Under the pieces are notes generated by a model. That model was given only the letters and a program-made list of their open reading frames with translations, searched no databases and was not told the origin of the DNA. DNA of 64,000 bases from Puffinus mauretanicus (lineage: Eukaryota; Chordata; Aves; Procellariiformes; Procellariidae), in contig JAJKFH010004053.1 in the NCBI GenBank assembly GCA_023333565.1, positions 1,054,001 through 1,118,000 on the forward strand, written 5' to 3'. Made by a program: the position numbers and the translations under genes. Every line of letters starts with the position of its first letter. Position 1 is the first letter of the stretch. Of the stretch, positions 1 through 12,205 are shown piece after piece.

Positions 1-3000
1 TTTCAGAGCATGCTTAATTTTATCTACTAGAATCAAAGGTTTTGTTACTTGTTTAAGAAGAAATTATGTAGAAGAATTATGAAGAAATTATTTGAATAAA
101 AGGGATATTTTTGTAGCATAATTTCATATTAAAAACTATATAGAAGGTGGCTTTGTATGAGTGTACAACAAATATTTTTGCAATATCATTTGAGTGCTGT
201 CTTAATCTATACTAGCCTATTTTGAGTCAATAGTCTTAAGCATGTTTCTGTCTCTTGATTGCATACGGCACTTAAGCTGCTAAACAAAGGCCACATCAAA
301 GTCAGCTCAAGGGCAGAAGCATCAGAGAGGTAAAGGACTGAATTAGCATGAGATTACGGTTTAGTACTACTAGCAGCATTCCCTACCTTTCTGACAAAGA
401 ACTACAACTTTGCTGCAGAGGAAGGACTTGGGCTCCTGCTTTCAAGTGGTAGCTTCCCAATGTGGATAACAGTGCTGCAATTGTTGAACTATCTAGGCTT
501 CATGTTTTCTGCATCATTGGGATAATAATGACGAAACAATGCATGAAAAATAGTATGAATGGGCAGGAGTGCAGTGCCCTGCAACAGAACTACACTTGCC
601 TAAATGAGTATGAAGGATTTCATTCAACTTACTCCTTCATTCCTGATTGTTCCTAGAGAAAAAAATTTGAAGTTATAGCTACACTTGCATTTTGAGACAT
701 GTTCTACAATAGTGGATAACAGGTATCCACATTTTAATGGATCCACCTTGATATTGTTCTCCATCGTGTCTAAACCAGGAAATGTGAATGTCCCAAGACG
801 TACGTTTGTGGAGAATTGATGATCCAGTTAATTGAATTATTAATGAGTTGAAACATTTAGAACACTCATTGTAAACATAACCTAAGACTTAACTGCATGT
901 TAGAACTGTTTGTTTGTGGTTGTGATAGTAAATGGTTTAAAAGGAGCAGTTGCTATACTTTTTCATCAATGACCCAGTGACACATGCAATATCATCTTAC
1001 CAGTCCAGAAGTAGCGTTGTTGTTAACCGCTCCATTGCTATACTGTCTGTCTGGGCAAACAACCAAATGTGTGAAGTTCTTTGTCATAACCAGTCATTTA
1101 ATGCTGAGATTTTATCCATTCTAAGCCTAGTCTTAGACTATGGATTCAGCCAATACAAAAACACAGTTGAGGTTCTTTTCTAGAAAGTGGATTATAAAAT
1201 AACTTCCCATAGAAGCTCAGTAGATATTTGGATAGGTAGGAAATACAGAAAGCTATCTCAAATCAAAAAGGTTCAAATAAATTGAGTCTTAGCCCGGTTT
1301 ACGGCTATTCCAATCAATGTGTTAATGAGTCAAGAACTGCAAATACTTTAAATAAACAGAGAAAAGTGTTGCATCAATTTTGCCTATAGAAACAAATTAA
1401 ATCTACAGCTGCAGCTATGTTTTGTAAGAAAGTACATATAACAGGCAATACCAGGTGGCAGGCATATTTTTGGAATCCTGCTACTCTGGTGTGTTTTCTT
1501 GAGTATCAGATTGCTTGCTCTTTAATAAAGCTAATTAATTTTCCTATCTGATACAAAAGTAAACAGATAAAAATTGCCTTAAAGAGACTTCTCTACAGCA
1601 GGAAAGCCAGCATTGCAAAATTCTAATGCCAAATACAGCCTTCATTCACACACGAGCTGCCTAATCTATGGCAATATGGTGTGATAGGGTGAAAGGGTGT
1701 TCAGTTGCTTCTGATCAACATGCAAGATGTGTAGAGGCAGCACAAGCTGGAAAGCATATCTCCCTGAAGGGCTGAAAGAAAATGGGCCCTTCTGCCTGTC
1801 AGTCCTGGTCCAAGCATGGTACCATGCCCAAGTTTAAAATGCAGCCTTTCAGCAGGCATGTATTTTAACGATTACATTGGACACATCCTCCCCAGAGCAC
1901 AGCTGCCTTTGTATTTCTCCCTGGCAGAGTGTTTCAGATGTTTCATATTCTAATATCCACAAACCAGATTATTGTGCAAACTATAGTGTTCAAGAGGGGG
2001 ACATCCTTTGCTGTTCTTTACCTCTCCTCCTTGTATGATCTGGGAATAAGGAAAGATTCAGGGTGATTTTATTCCTTCACATCACGGTTCAAACATGTCC
2101 AGGGAGAGATGAAATAATAATTCAAGTTGCAAACTAGCTTTTAGTAAATCTTAAACAAACAAAACAAATACCTCTTATGGACAACTGCAGTGAAGAAGCT
2201 GAAATAGTACAGTGAAAAATCTAAAGATTATTCGTGTCCTATCAGTTGTTAACCTTAATTGTCCTTTATAAGAAAGCAGTGAAAATTAGATACAGTATAT
2301 GCACAAGAAGAGGCCAGACGTTTCAGTCTGTAACTGGCTTTTTTCCTATAGAGAAAGAACTCGCTAGCCTGAAGAGAAGGTGATGCTCAAACTGAATTAT
2401 TTGATAGGAATCTACATGTGTTCTTCTGAACTGCTAAAGAGTTTATGGTGTTAACTCTGTGATGTGCCCTTCCTCACCTTGTGTGATGTTAGCTGATTGA
2501 CTTTTCTTCTTTTTCTTCTTATTAAAAATACTTTTGTTCTATTTTACTTTTTTCTTTTTACTTTTATTTCCCCCCTAACAATTATTTTAATAAAACAGGA
2601 GTTAAATGAGTAACAAAATGAGTGACACTGACATCAGTGGGACCAAAATTTTACTCTGAGTATGCAGACCTATTGGGCACAACTTCAGAAAGCTATTCTT
2701 TGCAGTTCTGATTCCTTCTTTTCTTCCTGTTCCTCCATCATCAACTTTTCATACTTTGAGGCCTTTAAAACCAGTTATTAACTCACATAGTTGACTTCTG
2801 TCTGGAGCGGGGTGGGGGGGGGGAGGAAAAAACCCACCAGACTGTACTTCTCAGTGGAACAAGGCAAGACACTACCAGTCAGTGAAGTACAATCTCCATG
2901 AGACCCAGGAATCAGCTAATGATACAAGATTCTCTCCAGCGGAATTTGTCCTACACAGATCTGCACTAAAGTGCTCAGCATGCAACAAAGCCAGTACTCA

Positions 3001-6000
3001 TCTTCACGCACTAGTTCTTATTCCATATTGTATGCAATTCAATTCCGTGTTTTTGCACACATACATCTGCGCTATCTGGTAAATACACCCATGCAGGTAA
3101 ATAGTTTTTTTAAAAATTCTGTTAGCAATGAATTAAAGTCATTAGATTAAAATTAAAAATTATGTCTTTAGAGCAATTTTACATTCAATGGGTATATTAT
3201 CAGATGTGTGTCCTTTCCATACTTGTATTATTCTTGATAGAAATTTTCCCAAGATGTTTCCAGTTGTTAATTTTATCCTTAGATAGCAAACTGGGATTTC
3301 TGACTGCTAGATTTGAAATAAATAAATAAATCTTCTTTTTTGTCTCCTTATAAAATTTGACTTTGTTGCTATGTTATAAGGACTCGGATTCCATTTCACC
3401 AGTGCTTGCTGACTAATTTTAGCTCATCACTAGCTACTGGTGCAGTCCTCTCCACAGGTACCAAACGTTAACCTCCTTCATGTCGCATTTTGAATTTTTG
3501 ATTTCCAGAAGGTGAGTAAGGGCAAGAAATTAAGACCCATCTTCTGATGAAGCTTCACTGTGTCTTTCATTCACTGTCTGCTGATTGACATTATCATGCC
3601 ATTAATACCTTATCATTTTTATCCTGTGTAAGTTTCTATTGGATGATACAATTTTTAAGAGATGCAAGTGCTTATTTTTCTATTTTTTTCTATCATTTTT
3701 GTTTTGGTAATCTTTAATATTCATATTAATATTTTACTTGTTTTCCTGAACCATCATATCTTTAAATCTTTACATATTCTTTTGCCTCCAAATGAGTTAA
3801 ATAATTATATAATTGTCATGCTAATGTTAATTGTTACAAAGCTGAAATAGAGACCTATTCAGTTATGATTTTCTTGTTTACATTTTTTTTTTCTTTCATG
3901 GTATATTACCAATTCAAGACTTTTTGACCTGAAAGTTATAGTACCAGTTTTCTTACCTATCGTGATCTGCTCAAGTTAGTTGTGGAATTGAAGAGTGTAT
4001 GATCTGCTGAGTTGTTGTATCTCAGAAAATAACTGGCACCAAATCTCAGTCTGATTAACTCATATAGCTAGTGAACATGTCAGCATGTTCCACAAGTAAA
4101 AGTGGTCCTATAAGTTCCTATAAGTATTGGATTAAACCTTAATTTTAGATACTTAATGAAAAGAGGAAACTATTCTCAGTATGAAGTTTGACTATTTTTC
4201 TTTGCATTTCAGGAACACAAGGTAGTCATATTTGCTACACAAAAAAAATATATTTTGGTGTTATTTAATGCTCTTATTCAACAGAGAATTTATGCACATG
4301 CTTCAATTCCAGCTGAAACAGGACTCTAGTATTCTTTGTGATTTCTTTCAGGTGCATTTTCTCATGTTATCTTTTGTTCGGTAGCAAAATCCTTCCTAAC
4401 CACTCATTCAGTGGGATGAAGCTGTGTTTATTTTGATATTACATAATTTCCACTGAAGTTAATTTTGATTTTGTCATAAATAAAAAGAAAGTTTATCCTG
4501 TTCACATAACTCAGATGTGTGAAAGCATTCTATAGACACATAATTTTGAAAGAGTTCTGGTGAAATCACAGTATAGCCTCAAACATACAGAGAGAAACCA
4601 ACCCGGTGTTTCCTTGCCTGTTCTTTATCAGTAGCAGAAGGGCCCAGGCATAAGCAAAGAAAGGTCTATCAAACCCAGTGAATGGAAAGACATCCCTCTG
4701 ACAGACAGAAGGAAAGACCATACGATCTAAGACTTCTGTTTGGTGATGGTGTTGATGAAACCGGAGGTTAGCAATATGTGCACTGCAAACTCTGAAGCTG
4801 TCCTGAGGAATGGGGGACCTCATCCTGGCTGCTCACCCTCACATGAATGGACTCCTGTGTGAACTCCTCACAACCCTGAGGTTGCAATGGCTCCTTCCCT
4901 GCAAGGTCCTTACCACCCGTATTTGGTAAAAGTGCCAGGCAAGCTCGTCACACCTTCTTTTTAGGGAGAGATCTGGCATACTCTTTTTCCGTAAAGAGGC
5001 AAAAGACTTCTATTCCTTCATGAAAGGAAAACTACTTAAGATTTGTCCCTGTTCTTTTACAAAAGAGATCTGGCTGAAATAGGGAATTGGGCTTTGTATA
5101 TGCTTAAGAACTCGGTTAATACGTATAGCTTAAGGTTGAGTTAGTAAACTGAAGTGGAAACATTACTAATGTGAATGGTTTGTTCTTTTCTTAAATGCTT
5201 TTTATTGTTGTTGTTTGGCTGGTTTTTTTTTTTTGGTCAGGATTTCCTGTAAATAATGCAGCATGAAAGGTAGCATCCAAAGGAAGACATACACAGTTTT
5301 CTCAGTCATTTACATAATATACATTAGATCTTTAAGTAAAGATGTGAAGAAAAACCTGAATCATTTGAAGACAAAGAAACGGTGGTAGAGGGCACACGGG
5401 TTATTGCAGAAAATTACTGCAATGAGCTACTGAAACAGTTATGTTATTCCTAAGTTCTCAGTGTAAGGCTAAAGCATTTACATGCCTTAAGGAAAGCAAT
5501 GATTGTTCTAGTTCTGAAAGGAAACTCTTTGCCTTGCTATATCATCATATTGATTGCTGACTTTTTTTTTCAGTATCCTTTCCTCTTGACAATATGTGAA
5601 ATTACTGCATTCCAACATATGTGAAATATATATGTTACATACACAACAGGGCTTATGTCTCTAAGGGTACAGCCATGCAGCTAAATAAAAGATGGCTGGG
5701 ATGAAGTTCACCTCCTTGATTGTCATCATCACTAACCTGTCAGCCAGCTCCTGGGCTCTGTGTTGGAGTGCCCCAATTAGCCTTTTCTAAAACAAGACTC
5801 AGGTGTGCTTCTGGGAATAGCTCATGATGAGGATGGCTCCACAAAACTGTGTGAGTAAAACTGCACCAGGTTTGTCCCCCTTCCTTCCACATAGTGCTCT
5901 GGTGCTAACCCAGAGGTCCTGGCCCTCAGAAACACATTCACACAATCTCATGTAATAAAAACACTATTTTGTTAGGTCCAGCATGACTTATGTTATTTCC

Positions 6001-6400
6001 TACATGAATGGAAATCAAACCAAACGGATTGTTACTTTATTGGCACATCACCCATGTAGAACCAAGGCCAAATGCTGTACCATGTATATGTGGCCAATAT
6101 GCACTAAAAGATATTCCTTGTGAATATAAGGTAGACTTGCTATGGATTGTTCATCCTTGGATTATAGATCTATCCCTGGAGCCTTTTCATTTAGAAGTAT
6201 AAAGACAGTCCAGTATTTTCTAAAAGAATACAAAAGATCTTCTATTAAGATGCACTTTGTTTACTAAGATCCGGCTTCATATTCTATTACTGAGAAAACT
6301 TGTCAAAAATTTTTATTTGAATGTAAAATTAATTTTTGTATTCTAAAAACTTATATATACATATATATATTATGTTTTAAAAACTAACTGAACTGCCAAG
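1..6400. other. Non-coding, AT-rich unique-looking DNA
   Basis: No open frame here exceeds about 85 codons, and none of the translations resembles a known family. The stretch holds a G-rich run near 2809-2823 and short T runs near 5221-5236. Around 2621-2660 there is a short fragment resembling an old amniote dispersed repeat (ACTGACATCAGTGG followed by a TTTTACTCTGAGT-like word). I see no promoter, RNA gene or recent mobile element. It could be intergenic or intronic. Confidence 0.6.
2809..2826 (+). repeat. G-rich low-complexity run
   Basis: The run is GGGG, T, ten Gs, A and GG, followed by an A-rich stretch. It is a homopolymer-type low-complexity tract. Intramolecular G-quadruplex formation is conceivable but not demonstrated. 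No gene context gives it a function. Confidence 0.8.
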
Positions 6401-7362
6401 TCTAAATTGTTTTTGTTTTCACCAGGAGAAAGTCTAAGGAATGTGTCAGGTAGTAAAAGCCTACTGCAGTTTTGCGAAGCACCACTTCTTGTTGATATTA
6501 AAAGATGATGTATTATGTGACGTACTTGGTGAAGTTGTGGGAGAGGAGTTTGGACATCCACACAAAGTTTCCATGCTCCATCAGCACGAATGTTGGAACT
6601 CATTCATTCACATTACTATTAAGACTGGTATTCCCAAACAGAAAATGGAGAAATGGCAAAACGGCTGTAAGAATAGCAAGTAGAGGCAAGTGCAGTTATG
6701 GCTCAAAATCCAGTGGTAGAGCACCACCAAGAAAAGGAAAAAAAATCCCTTCAGGCTGCAGTCCTTTAGTAACCCCTGAAGCCTAGCTGGTAAGTTAGAG
6801 CTAGGCACTTGTTTCTACTTTCTACCAGCTCTGAGGGATATGCTGTAATACAAGTCCAAGTATACAATGTCCATTTTGAGATCAGTTTGGCTGTTGAGCA
6901 CATGGGAGGCAGAAGGGAAAGCAGTGCCTATTAAAATGCTTATGAAAAATAGATACAGCCTTTCAAACTTTAATAACATGCTATTTGATTTTTTCAGCAG
7001 ATAACGTTATGCACAAAGTATTGCATACACAAGTTTAAGAGCCTGAAAGTCATCAGTCTAAGAAGGATTCCAGGGGATGCAATGCAGGACAGCTAACTCC
7101 AGCACATATCGACAAGCTGCCAGTTTTGAGGGCATGAGGAGGACACAAGCGCCATTTACTTGAGTATGTGGATAGGAGCTGGATAGTCTCATCAGAAGTG
7201 AACGGACAGGGCAGGCATGGACTGGACTAAAAGAAAATCTCTGTACAAGCATATTCAGCAAGATGTAGTAAGTGAGGCATTACTAAATATATTTGTTTGT
7301 GGCCTTCTTAAGATATTCTGGAGACAGCTTTATACCAAAAGTTCCTAAATATTCACTTCAAA

Positions 7363-7420
7363 GAAGAAAAAAAAAAAAAAAAACAAACCACAACCAAAAA
7401 AACCCAAACAAAAAAACCCG
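7363..7420. repeat. A-rich / (CAAA)-like low-complexity tract
   Basis: A run of about 17 adenines is followed by A-rich sequence interrupted by CC and C (CAAACC, AAAAAAACCC). It has the appearance of low-complexity DNA. A retroposon tail is possible, but no recognisable body adjoins it. Confidence 0.7.
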
Positions 7421-8571
7421 CTGAACACCTCCCAGATTCCTGGAGGTAGGTTCTTGATTTTCTGCTTTTGGGGTTGTGAACCCTTACTTGTAGGAGAGGA
7501 AATTTCAGCAAGTGCCTTGAGGAAAAATGTTCATTCAGCCAGATGATGGACAGAAAGATACAAACTGCATCATTCATCAGGATCTCCTTACCTGGTCTGG
7601 TTCGGGGGAGGGGGGGTAAGTCACAGTTTCCGTTTACTTCCCTTTTTCCTGGTTTCCTTGGATTTGTCCTTAACACATGCAAAAGGAATAATTCCCTTTC
7701 ACTCTCTCTCTGCCATTCTGGGAACACTCATGGAAGAACCACTGGCTACATGGTTAGATATTTCTGTATGATATTGCTGTAAATCTGGAGTGGTTCATTT
7801 GCACCTGGCACAACCACGCTGCTCTTGTCCCCTGCATGCCCTGCGCTGCTACTGTGATGACTGGCAGAACAGTGGTAAGGTGATCTATAAATTGGTTACT
7901 CTTATCTTCTAACAAGTCAGCAAGCAGACATTATAACTTCTCTTATTTATTCTTATTCATTGCTTTGACCTCAATCCTGGTTGCAGTGCTTAATATGATT
8001 TATTTATTCATAAGAGGTAAACTAACAATATCAGGTTTAGTTTGGACTGCCCATGAGACACAGAAAAGAAGTGCTGACATGTTATTGCTAAGGGCAATGG
8101 GCAGATTACTCTGCATTAGATTCACAGGGTGCATTTATTCATCTATAAGCATTTTTATAGTGACTGTAATTGTAACACCTGGGTGATATCTGTGCACTAT
8201 AAAAATGTTGAGAACTGTCAATTAGGACAATTAATTCTCTGTCCAGCTTCTGGTTTAATTGAGACATTGTGCCTTTGACTGTGTTACTGTTTTTAATTTA
8301 AGGCATGCAGTAGGGAAAAGCCCACTCTCATGGCTGTGAAAATATGTGGGTAGATACTTGGATGCTGGAGGCTGAGTCTAAGCAGGAGGGGGATAGAGAG
8401 TATCACAGCAGAAGAAGTTACAGCATAGTTTTAAAGATCGTACTGTTTTCTTTGAGGTAACGACACTGCGCAAATTTTATTTTATGACTAGTAATTCCGA
8501 TAGAAAATTGAGCTTAAAGGGGCCTGAAACTAATCAAGGTTGAATTTGGTTAACAGTTCTGGTCAGAATAA

Positions 8572-8583
8572 GGGGGGGGGGGG
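8572..8583 (+). repeat. Poly-G run of 12
   Basis: There are twelve consecutive guanines, followed by AGG and then an A-rich stretch. It is simple low-complexity DNA immediately upstream of the palindromic block at 8.6-8.7 kb. Confidence 0.85.
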
Positions 8584-8589
8584 AGGAAT

Positions 8590-8740
8590 TTAAAAAAAAA
8601 TGTCAAAACATATCTTTTTGACCTTTCTGAAACGAAATATTTCATTTCAGAAATGCCAAACCGTTTCATTTTGACATTTGTAAAATGAAACTTTAACTTT
8701 TTGATTGAAAATGGCATTTTTTTCTTCAAAAATTGATCTA
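8590..8740. repeat. Decayed palindromic repeat remnant, family unknown
   Basis: The block is built from alternating words such as GAAACGAAAT, ATTTCATTTC, GTTTCATTTT and AAAATGAAAC. They form inverted and direct partial repeats of one another. At its centre, 8624-8653 is a 30-bp palindrome with one mismatched pair. The composition differs from the flanks and suggests an old transposable element or MITE remnant. I recall similar GAAATGAAA-type repeats in other sauropsid genomes but cannot name a family. No coding capacity is apparent. Confidence 0.45.
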
Positions 8741-9025
8741 CACTGTTCAAATAGTATGAAACTGAGGTAAAATAATTCCAGAATACTTTGAGCTGAATAA
8801 AAATTTTAATTTTTCAGAAAGTTCAAAATGAATCCCACTTTTCTTGCAATTACTTTCCTTATTTGTTTTCTTCTGTCATCATTGTTGTTGTTGTTTTCTT
8901 ATGTGTTTTCATGCTCAAGTTTTTCCTCCTTCCCTCTGTTTTGCACTAAACTGAAAAATCTGTGCCTTGCTGTACTGTAATTTGGTTTGAGATTTTTTCT
9001 TGGGAAGTGTTTTTTCCCTGCAGTT

Positions 9026-9125
9026 TCTTTGTTGTTTGTTTTTTGTTTGGTTTGGGTGTTTTGGTGTGTTTGGTTTTTTGTTTTGGGTTGTTGGTTTTTT
9101 TTTTTTTGTGGTTGTTTTTTTTACC
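9026..9125 (+). repeat. T/G-rich low-complexity tract
   Basis: About 100 bp consist almost entirely of T and G on the + strand (TTTGTTTGG, GGTGTGTTTGG and a T run of about 14). It gives rise to a spurious phenylalanine/tryptophan-rich open frame. No function is inferred. Confidence 0.8.
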
Positions 9126-10086
9126 TATTGTGGATTTCTAACTGCATATTCAAAAAACAGCAGAAGACTGATGCTCTAACCTTAGGACAGTGCTGCAGCA
9201 AAAATATTAGATGCATGGTCTAGTCAAAGAATACACGTGCCCACCACTTGGGAACTGCATCAGAAGAAACTACTGAAAAACATGTTTGAGCTGCTTAATG
9301 TCACATCCTGCAATGTGTTTGTTAAAGTTGAAATTGATTTCTGGGAATTTCCCAATCAATTAAAAGACCACACCAGCCACAAAGTAAAGAAGAATGCTTA
9401 ATATTTCTGTCATTAATGGGCCTTTGCCAACAGTCATCTTTACTACAGTCTTGGAAATGGCTCTTTTAAAGAATCAGATTTCTTCTTACGATTTTAAAGT
9501 AGACCCAAATATAGAAATGCTTGATGGAGTGCCAGGCAGTGAATGAACCTAGATCAAAATCAGTTCCTAAACTATACCTAAAAATCCACAGGCACATAGT
9601 TTAGCTCAGTAAATTCACCTGGAATGAAGACTAATACCGAGTTTGATATGCAGTCTTCTGCATTTTCCAGCACTCATTTCTGAGAATAGTGTTCTGATAG
9701 TCCAGTTATATTTGGTATTATATGGTGTACAACATATGGTCGGTGAAGCACTGCCCTTGGAACAGAGTTGCCTAAGCAGCAAGGATAGGCAAGAAAATGG
9801 GTGTACAGGTATGAACAAATTTCTCTAGGTAATATAGCATGACAGTGGTGTTCTTGGAAATCAAAATGTAGTAAGTTTTTACACAGTAATGAGCAAGACT
9901 TTGAAAGGCTTTTAGAAAATGGAAGCAAGTGGGTGACTTTTCAGTTCATGTGAGGTTTGAGGACCAGCCTGATGTAAGTGTAGAAACAACACTGAAGGCC
10001 AGTGATTAAGTTGAAATAAAAAAATGCATCTTATTACAGACTTCAATTTTTTTGGTCATAAGAAATAAGAAAAAGTTTATCCAGGT

Positions 10087-10138
10087 AGCTAAATAAAATA
10101 ATAATAAAATTAATTATAAATAAATAAAAATAAAAACT
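10087..10138 (+). repeat. A/T-rich TAAA/TAATAA tract
   Basis: The tract is composed of irregular AATAA and TAAA units. It is a low-complexity simple repeat with no coding potential. Confidence 0.75.
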
Positions 10139-12205
10139 GAATTCCTTGTAGATTCATTTTTGTGGCACAATATATTCTAGAGCAGAGACATACCTAATCT
10201 GTCCTCCAGAAGCTTGTTTATAATAATCTCTTCTTGAACATGAGACAAAATTGTCTTTGAAAGTGTAAGGAAAGTGTAGACCACATTCCACTTCCGTTGT
10301 GCTACCTTGTAAATATTTCAGCAGAAACCAGAGCTGTACTCTCAGAGGGGAGCTAGCCAGTTACATGGACATTATTGGAAACTGCGAGCATTTTGTTCCA
10401 GACCACACTCCAAATCCAGGTAACTCAAAGACGGAAAGAACTGTGGCCAGATGCAGGTATGCAAGAGCTTCATTTTAGCAAAATGGCAGGTAGTGATACC
10501 AGTCTTTAGATAAACTATTCATAAATCATAGAGATCTAGACAGAATCCACATGGATGGGAAAAGATTCTTGTACTTAGTCATATAGCTGATGAGCTCATG
10601 ATATTTAATCACACTACAGAATACAGATGTGATATGTTTCTTGCAATGGTTTACATGGTACCATTGCTTATGGTGTTATCTTGTGATAGCTGGCACTTAA
10701 CTTTGGTGCTTTTCTTCAACTGCCAGCAGAATATGATTAGATGATTGTTAAAAATGTTTTTAGATCCTCTGATTATGAAGAAAAACTGAATAAAATAACT
10801 GAAGCTTAATCATTGGACTCATAATCCCAAAAGCAAATAAAACTAAGTCAACCTGTTAGATCGGACAAAATATTTTGTTGGATGACCTATGGATGAACAC
10901 TAGAATTTCTCAAAAGTCATGGGCTGTTTGATGCTGTAAGTGTCCAGAACAAGACGAGAATCACCGTGTAAAGCACTTGGCTTGTAAACACTTTTGCAGT
11001 AATGTGCTGGAGTTTGTCAATTCTGTGCTGTGGCATTCTAGACTGTGATGTATATTCCAGGAATATTTACTTCCAACTCCACCTACACTGGAGAATACAG
11101 TGAAAGAAAAGTAAGTAAAGATTTTCAAAGGAATACAGAAACTTAAAAAAATAATGTATTTGTTCTGATCTATAGTACGTAATTCCTGTAATAAGCTAAG
11201 AACCTCTCAGAGGTTTTTCGTTTGATATATGGCAGTAATGTTGTTGAAGCTGTTTCATCACAAGAGCTTCTGATGCATGGAAGATCAAACGTTGCATCTC
11301 AAGGAGTTTTCAGCTTAAAAAATTTGTCTTGGATATACCTAATTTTAAACCAGTAATCCAAAGCCTGATGCAACTGAATGAGAAAAAGATTTTGTTTGGT
11401 GAACAATAGAATTAATGAAGTCTTATTTCCTATCCATCCATTGGGTCACATAGATGGAGTCTTTAGGGTCTAATCTTTTCACATACTTAAGGTATTTACA
11501 GTGTTACTATCCTATAGACATATTGAAGTATCTCCTAATCATTGAGTTGATGCTGCAGCCTTTTTCAAAGTGATGAAATTAATGCAGTGTTTACCCATTT
11601 TTAGAGAAAATTGTAAAGACTTAATACCTTTAATATTCCTAATTTTCTTTCAAACATGGTTGTAGTTTTCTAACAGTTATTTAAAACTCAATAAAGAAGA
11701 AGAGACAATTGTAGGATGCAGGATAACGATATTGGATATTACTGACTCTTTTCACTGGAAATGAACATATCCTGTCATCCAAAAAGGGCGTATTGAAACA
11801 TGTTTAATACGGGAAGAAATAGATGCAAGCTGATATTTCTAAACAAGGTAAATATCCATGTAATCATTGCATTTGAGAAATACTGAAAGAATTTCTAAAT
11901 TTTTTTTTGAAACATTTCATGTCTGTGATATTTTAAGATGTGATAAATCCAATGGAATGTAAATGGAAAAAACCTTTCAACACTTATGGTAAGAAGACGA
12001 CTAGAAATATTTGAGTGCAGCTTTGATGTCCATAATGTATGGACACTAAAAAAGGAGGACAGAGAACAGTGATTTTTCTCCTTAAGATGACCTACAAAGT
12101 GCATTCATAAAAAATTAAGTAAAACCAGTATCACTTATCAGACTAGGGAGCATTGTGTTTTGTGGGCTATGGAATTCTTTTAAGTATATGGCTATAAATA
12201 TTTTC

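Larger units (their letters stand above)
6401..12205. other. Non-coding DNA with scattered low-complexity tracts
   Basis: The longest open frame, on the - strand at 7353-7727, runs through an A-rich/T-rich tract and has a phenylalanine-rich low-complexity end, so it is not credible coding sequence. The stretch contains A-rich, T/G-rich and A/T-rich tracts and a palindromic repeat remnant, each listed separately. Nothing else here is recognisable. Confidence 0.6.

Noticed and set aside
7353..7727. 124-codon - strand frame
   Set aside because: Its C-terminal end is translated from a poly-A/T tract; low-complexity artefact.
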